Positions 11,413 to 22,720 of a DNA stretch of 64,000 bases are shown piece by piece. The stretch is taken from positions 204,501-268,500 of the forward strand of contig JANIIK010000565.1 in assembly GCA_027704905.1 (NCBI GenBank). Reading direction: 5' to 3'. A program made the position numbers and the translations under genes. This DNA comes from Muraenolepis orangiensis (Eukaryota; Chordata; Actinopteri; Gadiformes; Muraenolepididae). The notes below the pieces were generated by a model. It had not been told where the DNA came from, made no database searches, and was given only the letters and a program-made list of their open reading frames with translations. The first letter of the stretch is position 1. Every line of letters starts with the position of its first letter.

Positions 11413-11702
11413 CATATAACAATGTATATTTTATTACATTGATTTATATATATATATTGCTTCTTGCTGATTTTTGCATTTTATAAATTGCATTTTTTAT
11501 TTTTATTTTATATTCCTTATTCTATTTTTTATTCTATTTTTTATTCTATTTTTATCTATTTTTATCTATTTTTATTTTATCTTATTCTATAACTGCTGTC
11601 TGTCGTCGGGTATTGCACACAAGAATTTCACATCACTGCTTTATACTAAACTGTAAACTGTGAAGTGACAATAAACTTGACTTGACTTGACTTGACTTGA
11701 CT
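8467..11702 (+). mobile_element. Rex1-type (CR1-related) LINE, coding region apparently complete
   Basis: One long open frame (8467-11412) is followed by an AT-rich 3' region and a terminal run of CTTGA units (about 11,679-11,702) after ATAAA. Such short tandem 3' tails, rather than poly(A), are typical of Rex1/CR1/L2 LINEs. The 5' boundary could not be fixed; the element may begin a few bases before the ATG, and CR1-type copies are often 5'-truncated. No target duplication was evident. Confidence 0.85.
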
Positions 11703-12185
11703 TTTCCTCATATAGGTTTGTGGCGGCCTGGGAGACCAGCTGGCCCGTGCCAGCGCTTCCCATATGCGGCTCCAGACATCTCCGAAATCGCCGTAGCCTA
11801 TTTCTAAACAGGCTTTATTTGGATAAACTGACAACATATGTATAATCTACATAGGTACATTGTCGTGTAATAAAATAATAAAACTTAATAAAGTGACTTA
11901 ATTACAGTCCTACAGCAAAATCTAAAACAGCTTTTAGCCGGGCTCAAATTCTCTACTGGTTGGTGCGAAATGCATTCTGGGATATGCTGGGCCAGAAATG
12001 TGCAGAAGTGTGCATCGATGCACACTTCAATTTTGGGGAAAGAAGGCTGCATTTGAGGGCTGCATTTGAAGGAGCCTACGAAATGGGACAGCCTTGTCGC
12101 GGCTGCTGTGACGTAACCGGTCTTCAAATGCGCCCTAAAAGGATGCAGCCCCTGAAATGGAACACAGCCAGAGCTTAGCAACTAC
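11703..12185. other. Non-coding, repeat-like sequence
   Basis: No protein match was recognised. It includes GTGCATCGATGCAC, a 14-bp perfect palindrome at about 12,012, and repeated GCTGCATTTGA words (about 12,046-12,070), which suggest a non-autonomous dispersed repeat. Boundaries and class are not determined. Confidence 0.35.
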
Positions 12186-12222
12186 AACCGGAAGTGATGA
12201 ACCGGAAGTTGCGAACCGGAAG
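12186..12222 (+). promoter_or_regulatory. Cluster of three ETS-type ACCGGAAGT motifs
   Basis: ACCGGAAGT occurs three times within about 37 bases. CCGGAAGT is the core bound by ETS factors such as GABP. The cluster may be a relic of a promoter carried by the surrounding repeat; no downstream host gene was recognised. Inference only. Confidence 0.35.
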
Positions 12223-12399
12223 TGACACTGAACTAGTTTACGAACAATCTAAAAGAGTTAGCCTGACAAAATGCAAGGGGACTATTTTAGACCCCAGGCC
12301 TCGTCTCAGCGCCCAACAATCTGCCCCCCCCCATTTCCCGTCCATTCAGCGGTACTTAACCGTGGCGACCAAAGACCCATCTTCTCTCCACAGGGCAGG

Positions 12400-13060
12400 C
12401 TTGAGCCACTCAGAGGAAGCGGCCAGGAAGGACACCAGGGGGGTTATAGAGTACCTCTCCTTCTTGAGCTTTGCCATCAATTGGGAAAAAACTCCCTGCT
12501 TCCGTGCCGTCAGCTGGTCTATCTGGGACTTTCTCTGGACTCAGTGACTATGACATAGTCCATACTCTCGCCCTGTGGTAAGATGCCATCTTGTCTGCCG
12601 TCCTGCATCCTTACCCACATCCGCTTCCGCCGAAGAGGGACGTCGCTGTCTATCATGCACCTGTCGGGGCTGATGGCGGCTGCCCCCCCGGTGGTTCTAT
12701 TGGGTCCGTTCTTCACGTGCAAACTCCAGTGGCGGATGGCTCACCAGAGGTTGGATCAGGCGACACAAACTCAGGGGGTTCCCCTGGGCAGAGTGACATC
12801 ATACGCGGTGATCTTCCTGGACGTTTGGTCGAGTGAACGATCCTGGAGCACACACAAGTGTGTTGGAGCTCTCATGGTGCTGAACCAATTGTGGTTGCAT
12901 TTCTCTCGCCTGGTACACGACCGCCACGCTCTGATCAGAACAGACAGCAGCTTATATAAAGAGACAGGGCGGAGTGCGCTCCTGGCAGCGCTCTCACACG
13001 GCCCTGGGTCGATTCACCACCCGGTACCCGATCTGAGGGTTTGGCTCCTGAGAGTTTGAT
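12400..13060 (+). pseudogene. DIRS1-like retrotransposon remnant (reverse transcriptase / RNase H part)
   Basis: Across two frames the translation gives FAINWEK, then YLGLSLDSVTM, LSIMHLSGLMAAAPPVV, LQWRMAHQRLD, VWSSERSW and HALIRTDSS. This order matches the RT thumb and RNase H region of vertebrate DIRS1-like elements. Those elements reverse-transcribe their RNA and integrate with a tyrosine recombinase, of which no trace was found here. At least two frameshifts make the copy non-functional. The 5' boundary is vague. Confidence 0.72.
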
Positions 13061-13229
13061 GCTGCAGGGCAGAGGTGTGAGAGAGAGAGGGTGATTGTAG
13101 TAGACATGTTCTTGGCTGTGCTTTTTTCTTTCTACATTTTTTCTGTGAACTTCTGCTAATAAAGTCTGGGTCTTAAAGAAGAAGTTTATCCATAACTCCT
13201 CCCATCCTGTTCTTAATATTTTGTAAACT
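13061..13229. other. Flank of the DIRS remnant
   Basis: It contains a GAGAGAGAGAG run and an AATAAAG signal at about 13,160. Nothing else was recognised. Confidence 0.3.
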
Positions 13230-13453
13230 GCTACATCTAGATTAGATTATATTAGATTCAAATGTATTGTCATTGCACAGCACAGTGCAGTACAGGGAAT
13301 AATTTGGTATCTAACCAGAGTGCAAATGTTGCAGTAAACTGCATAATAATATATGTACAGTTGTTAAATAAGGTGTAAAAAAATGTCTACTAGGTATAAA
13401 AACGGGTATAAAATAACTTATGTATAATAAGTATGTATGAGATATGTGCAGAA

Positions 13454-13506
<53 letters not shown>

Positions 13507-13770
13507 CATACAGGTAAGTATACAAGTATTCAACAGGTAGTGAGCAGGGGTATGCAGTTATATCAACAAGATAAAGCAGGTAGTGAGCAGGGATAGGTGG
13601 GAGAGAGCAGAGTGAAGAGCTGAGGAGATGGCGTCCTCCGTGCTCCTTTTCTTACGGTTGGCAAATTGGTGTTAATCCAGTGAGGGTGAGAATGCAGATT
13701 TAAGGTGAGCCAGGAACAGCCTCTCGAAGAACTTCATGATGATGGGGGTGAGTACTGATCCAACCTCGTT
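13230..13770 (-). mobile_element. Degenerate Rex1-like LINE fragment, minus strand, with (TA)n
   Basis: On the minus strand, 13,600-13,760 reads PIIMKFFERLFLAHLKS, a stop, then QFANRKKRSTEDAISSAL. This is the Rex1 reverse-transcriptase segment corresponding to SKCFERLVKDF and QFAYRQNRSTDDAIA in the intact LINE at 8467. The left end (about 13,235-13,290) has the CAATGACAATAC/AATCTAATCT-type tail expected of the 3' end. A (TA)n run (13,457-13,502) sits in the 3' region. Confidence 0.65.
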
Positions 13771-13954
13771 CTAAATGTTCATAAATGCTCAAATGAGTTG
13801 TTACAACCCACAAGGTCTAAGGGTGTTCAAAACCTGGTAAAGTGGAAGCTTGTGTGCGTCTCAACACAGGGGTCAAGGTGCAATAATAACGTGTAATTGT
13901 GGAAAACAACAAAGGGCAACAGACACAGGACAAACTCAAGTACAAAATATCTCA

Positions 13955-14012
13955 GGAGCTGATCGTGGACTTCAGGAAGCAGAGGGGAGAGTACAGCCCT
14001 ATCTCCCTAGCC
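13955..14012 (+). mobile_element. Short Rex1-like reverse-transcriptase fragment
   Basis: About 58 bases encode ELIVDFRKQRGEYSPIS, corresponding to ELIVDFRRQRGEHSPIS in the LINE at 8467. It stops abruptly where PLE-A copy 1 begins. Confidence 0.6.
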
Positions 14013-14424
14013 CTATAAAAAGTAGAACACAATGGTAATAATAACAAAGGGATTAGTAGTAAATAGATCAAAGTCATCATGATGACTTTGAGTCAAGGGA
14101 TGAAAGTAAAAGAGGTTTGGATTAATGGGCCAGTGAGAACATGGTAAATAAGGAGGTATGCGGGTTTTGAGTAAATGATAGCTAATGATTAAAACTAAAT
14201 GATTATAAAATGGTGAAATAAATAATGGGTAATTGGGGATAAGTTTGTACCAATAAATATAAATAAATTTAATGTTCCATCCAACCATCAAGTGCATGCA
14301 TAATCGCTACCATGGACCCGATATTCTGCATTCCCCTTTGAATCTGGGGTAAAAGAAACAGAAGGAAATTGAGGGGAGTCCCCTGTATTTTACTGTGGCC
14401 CCACATCCTGGTCCAGCAAGGACC

Positions 14425-17400
14425 CTATTCTCTCATATTGAGGCCCATGGGGGTTAGTGTGTTCAGTTTTTTGATCCACCTGTGTTCCGCCGCCTTCCTC
14501 TGTCCATCTGACCAGCGCTCACCCATCTCCAGTCTTGTGATGCTGAGTGCTGTGACCGGGTGCTGTTGGAAGTGTTGTATAAGTAGTGTTGAGTGTGTCT
14601 TTATGTATGGTGTATAGGTGTTGTTTGAGGCGGGTTTCTATGGGGTGTTTTGTTTCGCCAACATATAAAATGTGGCAGTGTGAACAGGTTATGGCATAAA
14701 CTATATTACTGTCATGTAGTGTGAGGTGTTGAGGGATGGGACTGGAGGTGAAGGCACGTCGGTTCAGGATGACCGCCAGCTGCCTGAAATTATGGTGCGG
14801 AGAGGGGGCACTTCCGATCCGGGCGGAGAGGCGGGCCCGCACAGAAGGTCCCGCAGGTTGGGGTTCTTCCGGTAGGCCGAGATTATGTTGTGGTTTTGAA
14901 GGGTGTTGTTGTGGTGTTGTGCGTGTGTGAAAGCGTGTTTCAGTTTGTGAAGTGTATGTGTATGATGTTATGGGTGAATGTGCTGATGAGTGGTATGATG
15001 TGTTGTGGTGGTTGGGGGTCCTGAATACTCCCCCGTCCAGAGTAAGGGTTTTCCTTGGGGGATCTGTTGGGGAAGATCACCTGGCTCAGGGAGCTGGGTC
15101 CCCCCAGGGGGAGGCGCAAGCCCGTCGGTTCGTCGATGGAGGAGACGGGCCGGTTGAGGTGAGGCGTGGGGGAAGGAGGATGGTTAAGGTGAGGCGGGGT
15201 AAGGGGTGGATGATTGAGGTGTGACATGCAGAGGGGTGGTTGGTTGAGGTTAGGGCAGGGGGATGGGGGGTTAAGGTTAGGGTTAGGGTTGGGGTTGGGG
15301 TTGGGGTAGGGAGGTTAGGATTGAGGTTGAGGTTAGGGTAGGGAGAGGAAGGGTTAGGGTCGGGGAAGGGGGGTTGGGGTTCGGGTTGGGGTTAGGGTGA
15401 TGGGAGGGTGGATTTGAGTAAGGGTCCATGGGGGTGTGGGGTCTCAGCTCCGCCAATGTGTTGGATTTAATGTGCCGGAGGAATCGTTTGGTGTACCCCC
15501 TACCCCTTAGAACCCGGAAGAGGGTGATTGCCCTCTGCATGTCAGTTCCAGTTGTGCATAGTCTGTGGAAGCGGATGATCTGTGATTTGATGATGCCTGG
15601 GAATGTGTGTTTGGGGTGAAAGCTGGTTTTATGTAGGAGTGCATGAGTGTCCGTGGGTTTAAAAAAATACTTGTGTGTAGGTATGTGTGTGGCGTGTCTG
15701 TGTGTGGAAAAAAAACTGTTGTAAAAATATGTGTTGTGCATGTTGTGTATATTTAATTTTAATGGTTGGATGGTGTGTGTTGAGTGTGTGTATGAATATT
15801 AGAAAGTCTTCAAGACTGTGTGGCCAGACCCCGAAGATGTCGTCAAGGAACCGACAGTACACCTGTGGCAGCAATGGGCATTTTTGCAGAGCTGTTGTTT
15901 AGAAATCTGCCATGTAGATATTGGCGTAGCTGGGTGCAAATTTTTTGCCCATTGCTGTGCCGTATATTTGTAGGTAGTGTTGGTGGTTGAAGGTGAAGTC
16001 GTTATTGCGGAGGTTGATGGTGAGGAGTTCCAGCAGGTGACTGTCGGGCCTTTCGGGGTCTGGGTAGCGGAGAAGTGTGGATCGGACGGCCCGCAGGCCA
16101 GCATCTATGTCAATGTTGGTGTAAAGTGAGTCTATGTCATGGACTCACATATGACATAGACTGTCTATGACATGTCAATGGTAAATAACAATGCATGTGA
16201 TGAAACCTGTGTCTGTCTAAGTGTATGGATGAAGTGATATGTATCTTTAATGTAACTGGGGTGTTGACAGGAGAGTGGTTGAAGGTAGTATTCAATAAAT
16301 TCAGCTGATGGAGAGGATTCGCTGCCACAGTCTATGATGGGCCGTCCCGGCGGCACTACAAAAGGGACCGTCCAGGTCTCGGGCGCCTTGTGGATTTTGG
16401 GCAGAAGGTAAAATAATCTATCGCGTGGTGTGTCTGGTCCATCTAAATATATTTTCTGTCTATGTGTAATGTATTTAAGTTTGTGTAAATCAGTAAATAT
16501 GTGGTGGATTCGGTGTTGTGTGGCCAATTGGAGGGATTGCTGTATGGGTCTGTAATGGAGTGTGTTTGAGAGTTGTCTGTTGGCCTCTAAGAGGTATTGT
16601 TGTGTATCTAGAATGACTATTGTAGAGGGTTTAATGACTATGTGTTTGTACTTAGGAAGATGTCTGAGGGCTGCGTGTTCTGTGTGATTAATGTTGGATG
16701 TGGTTGAAATGTTGGGTGAGTGGTTATGTGTGGCTATGTGTTTTGAGGGATGAGAGTGGGGAGGTTGGGTGAGTGGTTATGTGTGTGTTATGAGGGATGA
16801 GAGTGGGAGGTTGGGTGAGTGGTTATGTGTGTGTTATGAGGGATGAGAGTGGGAGGTTGGGTGAGTGGTTATGTGTGTGTTATGAGGGATGAGAGTGGGG
16901 AGGTTGGGTGAGTGGTTATGTGTGTGTTATGAGGGATGAGAGTGGGAGGTTGGGTGAGTGGTTATGTGTGTGTTATGAGGGATGAGAGTGGGAGGTTGGG
17001 TGAGTGGTTATGTGTGTGTTATGAGGGATGAGAGTGGGGAGGTTGGGTGAGTGGTTATGTGTGTGTTATGAGGGATGAGAGTGGGGAGGTTGGGTGAGTG
17101 GTTATGTGTGTGTTATGAGGGATGAGAGTGGGGAGGTTGGGTGAGTGGTTATGTGTGTGTTATGAGGGATGAGAGTGGGAGGTTGGGTGAGTGGTTATGT
17201 GTGTGTTATGAGGGATGAGAGTGGGAGGTTGGGTGAGTGGTTATGTGTGTGTTATGAGGGATGAGAGTGGGAGGTTGGGTGAGTGGTTATGTGTGGCTAT
17301 GTGTTATGACGGATGAGAGTGGGGAGGTTGTCCCATAAGGCCCCCCAGGTGGTTCCCAGTTGTCGGTGTGGGAGAGGTGGAAGATGGTGGATAGGTTTAG
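14425..17400 (-). pseudogene. PLE-A copy 1 ORF2: reverse transcriptase + GIY-YIG endonuclease, broken
   Basis: In sense order from the right, the RT pieces are LLPKIHKAPETWT and PPGRPIIDCGSESSPSAEF (about 16,300-16,430), GKKFAPSYANIYMA-like sequence near 15,940, and a YCRFLDDIFGVW motif (about 15,830). Next come KRFLRHIKSNTLAELRPH, a proline/asparagine linker encoded by telomere-like repeats (15,240-15,420), and GIY-YIG: NIVYAITCSHCHILYVGETK (about 14,700). The stop after LNM-RE is at 14,425. Penelope RTs share ancestry with telomerase RT, and GIY-YIG nicks target DNA. Frameshifts, an internal stop region near 16,140 and the minisatellite make this copy dead. Confidence 0.8.
16725..17325. repeat. 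46/47-bp minisatellite expanded inside PLE-A copy 1
   Basis: About 12 tandem copies of a unit containing GGTTGGGTGAGTGGTTATGT and GTTATGAGGGATGAGAG, with a one-base GGG/GGGG length switch. PLE-A copy 2 has a single copy of the unit at about 26,300-26,350, so the array arose after the copies separated or collapsed in the other. Confidence 0.93.
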
Positions 17401-17459
17401 GATGTAGGATGCTTGGTTGGGGGGGGGGTGTCCCTGTTGGGACTTCGCCCCCTCCCCTA

Positions 17460-19214
17460 TTTTAACTGTTCCACCCAGTGCTGTAGAATGTGTGTGGCGG
17501 TCTGTGGTGTCCAGTGTATGTTGTCCTGAGTTGTGTGAAATTGGGAGTTATGAATTTCAAATAGTGGGTTGTCGTGTGTGGATATGTATGCATTAATATA
17601 TTGTAATGTGGACTGGTGGGGTGCATTTAGATAGTGTGAGAAGTTGATGATGGGGACATAGATGGTGGCCTGCGGGTAAATTCAAGACTCTGGTGCTGAC
17701 CTTTAGGGCAGTCAATGGAACTGCCCCGGCCTACCTCCAGGCGTTGGTCAAACCCTACATCCCAGCCAGAGCGCTCCGCTCAACTTCTGCCAGGCGACTT
17801 GTTCGACCTTCACTAATGTCAACCAAACATCGCTCGTCCAAAACCCAGCTCTTCACGGCTCTGGCTCCACAGTGGTGGAATGAACTCCCTTCTCATGTCA
17901 GGACGGCAGAGTCCCTCGCCAGCTTCCGCAAGAGACTCAAGACCCACCTGTTCAGAGTCCACCTGGACTCTCCTTGACCCCTCCTTCTCCTTTGTGAAAC
18001 CCCTAAACTTGCTTAAGTCCTGACATTAATAGCTCTTAGCATGTTGTATATGTTAGCAAGTGTATATCCTTAATGTTGATAACACGCTCTTATCACAGCT
18101 ACTTAAGCAGGTGACCTAGCAGTACGAAATTGTGTTATTCATCTTGTTAAAATGAATACTTGTGAACTGCTGTATTTTTATGTTTGCGTACCCCAGTGTT
18201 ATGCTATTGTCTGCTTCAACTAATGTACACCTTGTAAGTCGCTTTGGATAAAAGCGTCTGCCAAATGCCCTAAATGTAAATGTAAATGTAAATGTAAATG
18301 TACTTCTCCCACGCCTTCCGGTGTAGTGAAGAGTAGAGTAGAGTGTAGAGTTGGCCCACCGCCGTCTCCCCTTCCTGCTCCCTGTTGTTGAGGCCCAGAG
18401 ACAGCACAACTATTTTGGTGTTGGGGTTAACTGGGCTTTTATTGAGGACGTGGGTGATGTGAAGGAAGTTGGCGCCAGGGTAACTGTCTATTTGAATATT
18501 GGAGTGTGTGTGAGGAGGGATCCGACTCAGGTTGGAGTCACCGATGATCGCTACGGGTTTGGTGGAGTCAATGGTCCAATCCCTGGTCTTATACCACGTA
18601 GGATCATGTCTATGGATTTGGTATTTTGTGTTAGGTGTCGGGTCGGGTGGTGTTTCGCCCGGCCGGTTGCTCTTGGGAGTTGGTAAGAGAGGGCTTAAAC
18701 GGGCCGAGCTTAAGACATGTTGAAGACGGATCTGGGCGGAAAGGTGGGGGGCTATTTGGCCGGACTGGTTGGATGGTGGAGTAGGCCTGATGTTTGGGGT
18801 GGCTTCAGATTGGAGTTGCATTATGGGGTGTGTCCCTTTTTGTGCGTCCATCATCATTTTATTAGCCAGTTTGGGTCTTGTACCCTGTGTGCCCTGTCCT
18901 GCCAGTCGGGGGGTCCGAGCCTGGTGTGGGAGGAGATACCTGGGGGATGGGAGTAGGGATCAGGGGTGGGAAATCCTCTGGGCTGGGTCTATGGGTGACT
19001 GGATCCGTTCGGGTGGATGGGGTGTCGGTTGGCAGGGTTCTGGTTGGGACGTTGTGGTGGGTGATGGGTCGAGCTGTGGAAGGGAGGGTCAAGGTGTTGC
19101 GGTATGGATGTCTCCTCTCCCGAGGTGCTCTGGGGGGCAGTCCAGTGGCTGAGTGGCTCTGGAGGTGTTTTGACAGGTTGGGTATAGGGTGGGTGGGTTG
19201 GGGTCGAGGGGTGG
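17460..19214 (-). pseudogene. PLE-A copy 1 ORF1 with SGNH hydrolase domain, interrupted
   Basis: The minus-strand frame upstream of the L2 insertion includes a proline-rich stretch, then AIIGDSNLSRIP (block I, catalytic Ser), DSYPGANF (block II Gly), and VVLSLGLNN (block III Asn). The block V region DNIHWT, which would carry the catalytic His and Asp, lies beyond the LINE near 17,515. SGNH hydrolases are esterases or lipases; their role in retroelements is unknown. The LINE insertion and frameshifts inactivate the copy. Confidence 0.75.
17679..18300 (+). mobile_element. L2-type LINE 3' fragment inserted in PLE-A ORF1
   Basis: The frame 17,693-17,977 encodes the C-terminal end of an L2/Maui-type LINE (YLQALVKPYIPARALRST, LAPQWWNELPSHVR, ASFRKRLKTHLF). 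A 3' region follows, ending in GCTTTGGATAAAAGCGTCTG and (TAAATG)n, the standard fish L2-like tail. In copy 2 the host PLE sequence is continuous across this point (GCGGGTACTTCTCC), so both boundaries are exact; a 3-base GTA may be duplicated. The fragment is 5'-truncated. Confidence 0.85.
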
Positions 19215-19597
19215 GAACTTTGACAAACAGCACACTTTGACAAACCAGACCGCACAAAAGCATATATCTTTCTCAATATGGCAGGATCTGAAGCTATTGA
19301 GCGTGAGAGATCGTTTGTATATGCGGCGGAAGTAAAAGCACCCGGTGACAATGGAGCCATCATCACTCCCGCCGAGTCAAAGGAAGACCCGGATTGTTTG
19401 AAAAGTAAATTTCGGGACATTTGCAATCCTCAAACTAACATCACGATGGAAAGGCACAAGTTCAACACAAGGGGTCAGAACCAAGGTGAGTCAATCGAGT
19501 CATATATCACTGATTTAAAGATCAAAGCAAAGAGCTGCAACTTTGGAATATTGCAAGACGAACTCATCAGAGATAGACTTCTATGTGGCATAAGTAA
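19215..19597 (+). pseudogene. Ty3/Gypsy (gypsy-2) gag fragment, copy 1
   Basis: The frame from 19,278 (MAGSEAIERERSFVYAAE) to GISNV near 19,597 is a Gypsy Gag core (ESIESYITDLKIKAKSC, LQDELIRDRLLCGIS). It matches the segment at 35,780-35,989 almost base for base. The left end is fused to PLE-A copy 1. The right end is interrupted by the BEL LTR. Confidence 0.8.
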
Positions 19598-19979
19598 TGT
19601 TGGAGCCAAAATGCCTTTCTGTTTATTTTGTTTTATTTTAACTCACGTGCAGAGGTGTGGCATTGTCAGTCACCATGGCAACCACCACAGGGGTTGGTTA
19701 CCCATTTATACTGATCAGTGGCTGACGAGCCCCAGGTGTGCAAGGGGAATAGCCAAACAGTTTTTGACCGTGTCGTGTTGATGTGCTGTACATAGGTCGG
19801 CGTTCAGTGTTATTTGTAAAAAGAGTTTTCGTATATATTTTTGGTTGATAATGGTCAATAAATGGATTGGCATATCCGAAATTATACGAGCACTCTGGAC
19901 ATTGAATTATTCAAGCACGCGTCTAACTCAACTCAACCCACTTGCCCCTCGCAGTAGGCTTATAGGTAAAGGCTCTACA
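19598..19979 (+). repeat. BEL/Pao 5' LTR
   Basis: 382 bases, starting TG and ending CA. The segment GACATTGAATTATTCAAGC and the GTCAATAAATGG signal are shared with the solo LTR at 35,990-36,240. That LTR lacks about 110 internal bases present here. Confidence 0.75.
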
Positions 19980-20772
19980 TTAAGTCAAAAACTTAGGCTC
20001 TTCGTTTGAAATGGACAATTGAAACTTTGTTATTTATTGGAAGACGAGGATCATCGCGCTCAAGATTCAACAGCTGATCAGTGGGATGGCGTTTTGATTT
20101 CTGAGATCGCTGAAAGACACTAATTAGTGACAATTGTTTGGTTCACCGTTTCGCTTGGAATTGCGCGGAACGTGGACAATTTGGACCAAGACACGCCGGT
20201 GCTTGAGCACGGCGTTCGGACAATCGCACGGCCGGGCGGCCTCGCAGCGTTTGGACCAGAAGGACCCACGGTGCTGCTCACGGCATTAGGACAGCTGCCC
20301 CGGCGACCCGCACTGTTGGACGAGCGGACGGACAAGGAGCTGCCCTGCACCGCTTGGAGTTGATCGTTCGTTTGGACGGACCAGGAGCTGCCCTGCACGC
20401 AAGGAGTTGATTGAACAGCGCTCGGACAAGGAGCGCTGTTTGAAGTCTTTTTCGAAGTTCAAAGAACAAAGACAAACGAACAGGTATGTAGCGCGCTACC
20501 AGGTATACCTTATATGGCCATTGTGTGCACACAGGGTCATTTGAGAAAAATATAAAAGGGGAAAATTCCAATGCATTGGTGGTTCATGGTTGCAACCCGT
20601 TCGTGGGTGTGTGTGTGTCTTTTAAGGTTTTGGTTTTAACCATGTGATGATTAACTGTGGGTTTTGTTGTTAAGTCATTTAACCGAAGGTACTGTTTCAT
20701 ATTGAATCTGTTGGTCTTATATTGCTGATATGGATTCTGATAAAGGTGTTCAGAGTCAAGCAGTCTAGCGTT

Positions 20773-22720
20773 ATGGTTGAACAGCCCGCCACGGCTGAAA
20801 CGCATTGTAAAGAACCTTCATTGGTTGAACAGACTGCAAAGCAGTCACAGCCCACAGTGGCTGAAAAACAGTCCGAGGTGGACACAGGTCAAATCACACA
20901 CAATGTTGAAACTGAAGCACAGCAGGTCACAAAACGCAAGAGCAAATTAACATCAAAAGCCCTAATGGATAAAGTTGACACATTACAAAAAGACAGAAAA
21001 TCTCAATTAAACAAGGCATCTAACTTGCAAAAAACGATTTTGGAGTTAATGCAAAGTGGATGCAAACAGGAGGTGCAATGTGCATTTATGCAATATCTCC
21101 ACATATGCAAGGAAGCAGCAGCAACCCAGGATGCTCTGTTGCCAATAATACCTCCTGAGGAAAGGGAAAAACATGACATTTGGTTCAAGGCCAAAATGAT
21201 CAATGTCAATGACTTTATTGATGACGTGAATGCATGGACAAAAAAATACCAAAACTGTGGAAAGTGTTAAGGATGAGGAGGACGTGGAAAATCTAATTAA
21301 TCCAAATGACAGCATTTCTAAAGTAAAAAATCTGCTCACAAAGGTCACAAGGTCTGGAACCAGCAGGTCCAGCAGATCTTCTACCTCATCAGCTCGCATA
21401 CAGAACACATGGTGTTTCTGTATGCGAGCTGATGAGGTAGAAGATCTGCTGGACCTGCGTTGTGTTGCTCTGGAGGAGCAGGAACAGATGCTGAAACACG
21501 CTCTGGAGGAGCAGGAACAGATGCTGAAAAATGAAACAATGGAGCTTGACGCACAACTGGCAGCTACCAATGCAAAAATAGCAGTATTACAATCCCCCAG
21601 TCACCAAGCTCTTTCACTCAGTCAGATGGAATGGACTCATACTACAGGAAAAGAACAAGTTTAAAGGAACCCTCAGTCACTCTCAGTCCTCATGCAAAAG
21701 AATATATATCACTACCACAGCAACCACCAGAACCACAGCAACCATCTGCACCGCAATCATATGTGCAACAACCATCACTATGGCAACCACAAGCTATGCA
21801 ACAGCAACAAACATCCATTCAACAACCACCACCCTGGCAAATACAACAACCTATGCACCTGATGCAGCCAACACCCATTCAACAACCACCATCTTTACAA
21901 AGACAACATATGTCTTGGGATGGAGCACAGGACAATACAACTCACATGGACCCTCCTGTGCAGCTAACGACCCCAACTGTAATTTCACCTCAAAGCAATG
22001 AAACCTCAGTTGTATGCAACCTATTAAAAAGACAAAATGAGATAACCGCAATGCTAGTGGAGCAGCAAACCACTCACTTACTGCCACCAAGAGAGATTCC
22101 ATGTTTTGATGGGGATCCTCTGCAGTACAGAACCTGTCAGAGCCTTTGTTCATTGTGTGGAGAAGAACACAAGAAGCAGAGGTGATTGTTTGTACTTCTT
22201 GGAGAGGTACACCAGGGGTCAGCCCAAAGAGCTTGTGCGTAGCTGTCAACACATGGCTCCAGACAGAGGCTATGATATGGCAAAGTACCTACTTGAACAA
22301 CACTTTGGAGATGAATAGAAAATCACAGCAGCTGATATGGAGAAGATGCTCAACTGGCCGCTAGTGAAGGCTGAAGACGTCACATCTCTTCAAGCCTATG
22401 CTGGTTTCCTTCAGAAGTGCTGTAGTGCTATGGAGAATGTCCAGTACATGAGGGAACTCCATATGCAGCCAACATGAAAGTATTGATTTCAAAGCTTCCA
22501 TACAAGCTCAGGGAGAATTGGAGTCTCTGCATGTTCGATAATGGAAAGACACCATCGCAGACCACAATTCATGGATATTGTCACATTCATCGAGCGCCAG
22601 CTAAAAATTGTCTCGGACCCAGTCTTCGGAGACATTCAAAATACACCACCAAGTACAGGAAGTAAACCTATGAACAGAATGAAGTCCCAAATCAGACCCA
22701 AATTCAAAGGACAGTTTTGC
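20773..22720 (+). pseudogene. BEL/Pao Gag (DUF1759-type), broken
   Basis: A start near 20,773 (MVEQPATAETHC) leads into a lysine-rich region, KLTSKALMDKVDTLQKD and HDIWFKAKMINVNDF. After a frame change come a glutamine/proline-rich linker (about 21,700-21,900) and the conserved BEL capsid segment: IPCFDGDPLQYRT, CLYFLERYTRGQPKEL and YLLEQHFGDE, followed by KLPYKLRENW. This order is that of fish BEL/Pao Gag. Stops and frameshifts at about 21,270, 21,660, 22,150 and 22,315 prevent translation as one protein. Confidence 0.75.
21363..21458. repeat. Perfect 43-bp inverted repeat in BEL gag
   Basis: The arms 21,363-21,405 and 21,416-21,458 are exact reverse complements separated by 10 bases. The arms encode the same peptide region on opposite strands, which indicates an inverted duplication rather than protein-level selection. 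Confidence 0.95.

Larger units (their letters stand above)
14016..19214 (-). mobile_element. Penelope-like element family A, copy 1 (3'-truncated, rearranged)
   Basis: It is nearly identical to copy 2 from 23,816 leftward in element sense, with the same order GIY-YIG, RT, SGNH ORF1 from left to right on the minus strand. The terminal about 1 kb of 3' region present in copy 2 is missing, so no telomeric junction is preserved. It has been altered by a minisatellite expansion (16,725-17,325), an L2 LINE insertion (17,679-18,300) and a deletion of about 300 bases in ORF1 relative to copy 2. The right end breaks into a Gypsy gag fragment at 19,215. Confidence 0.82.
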
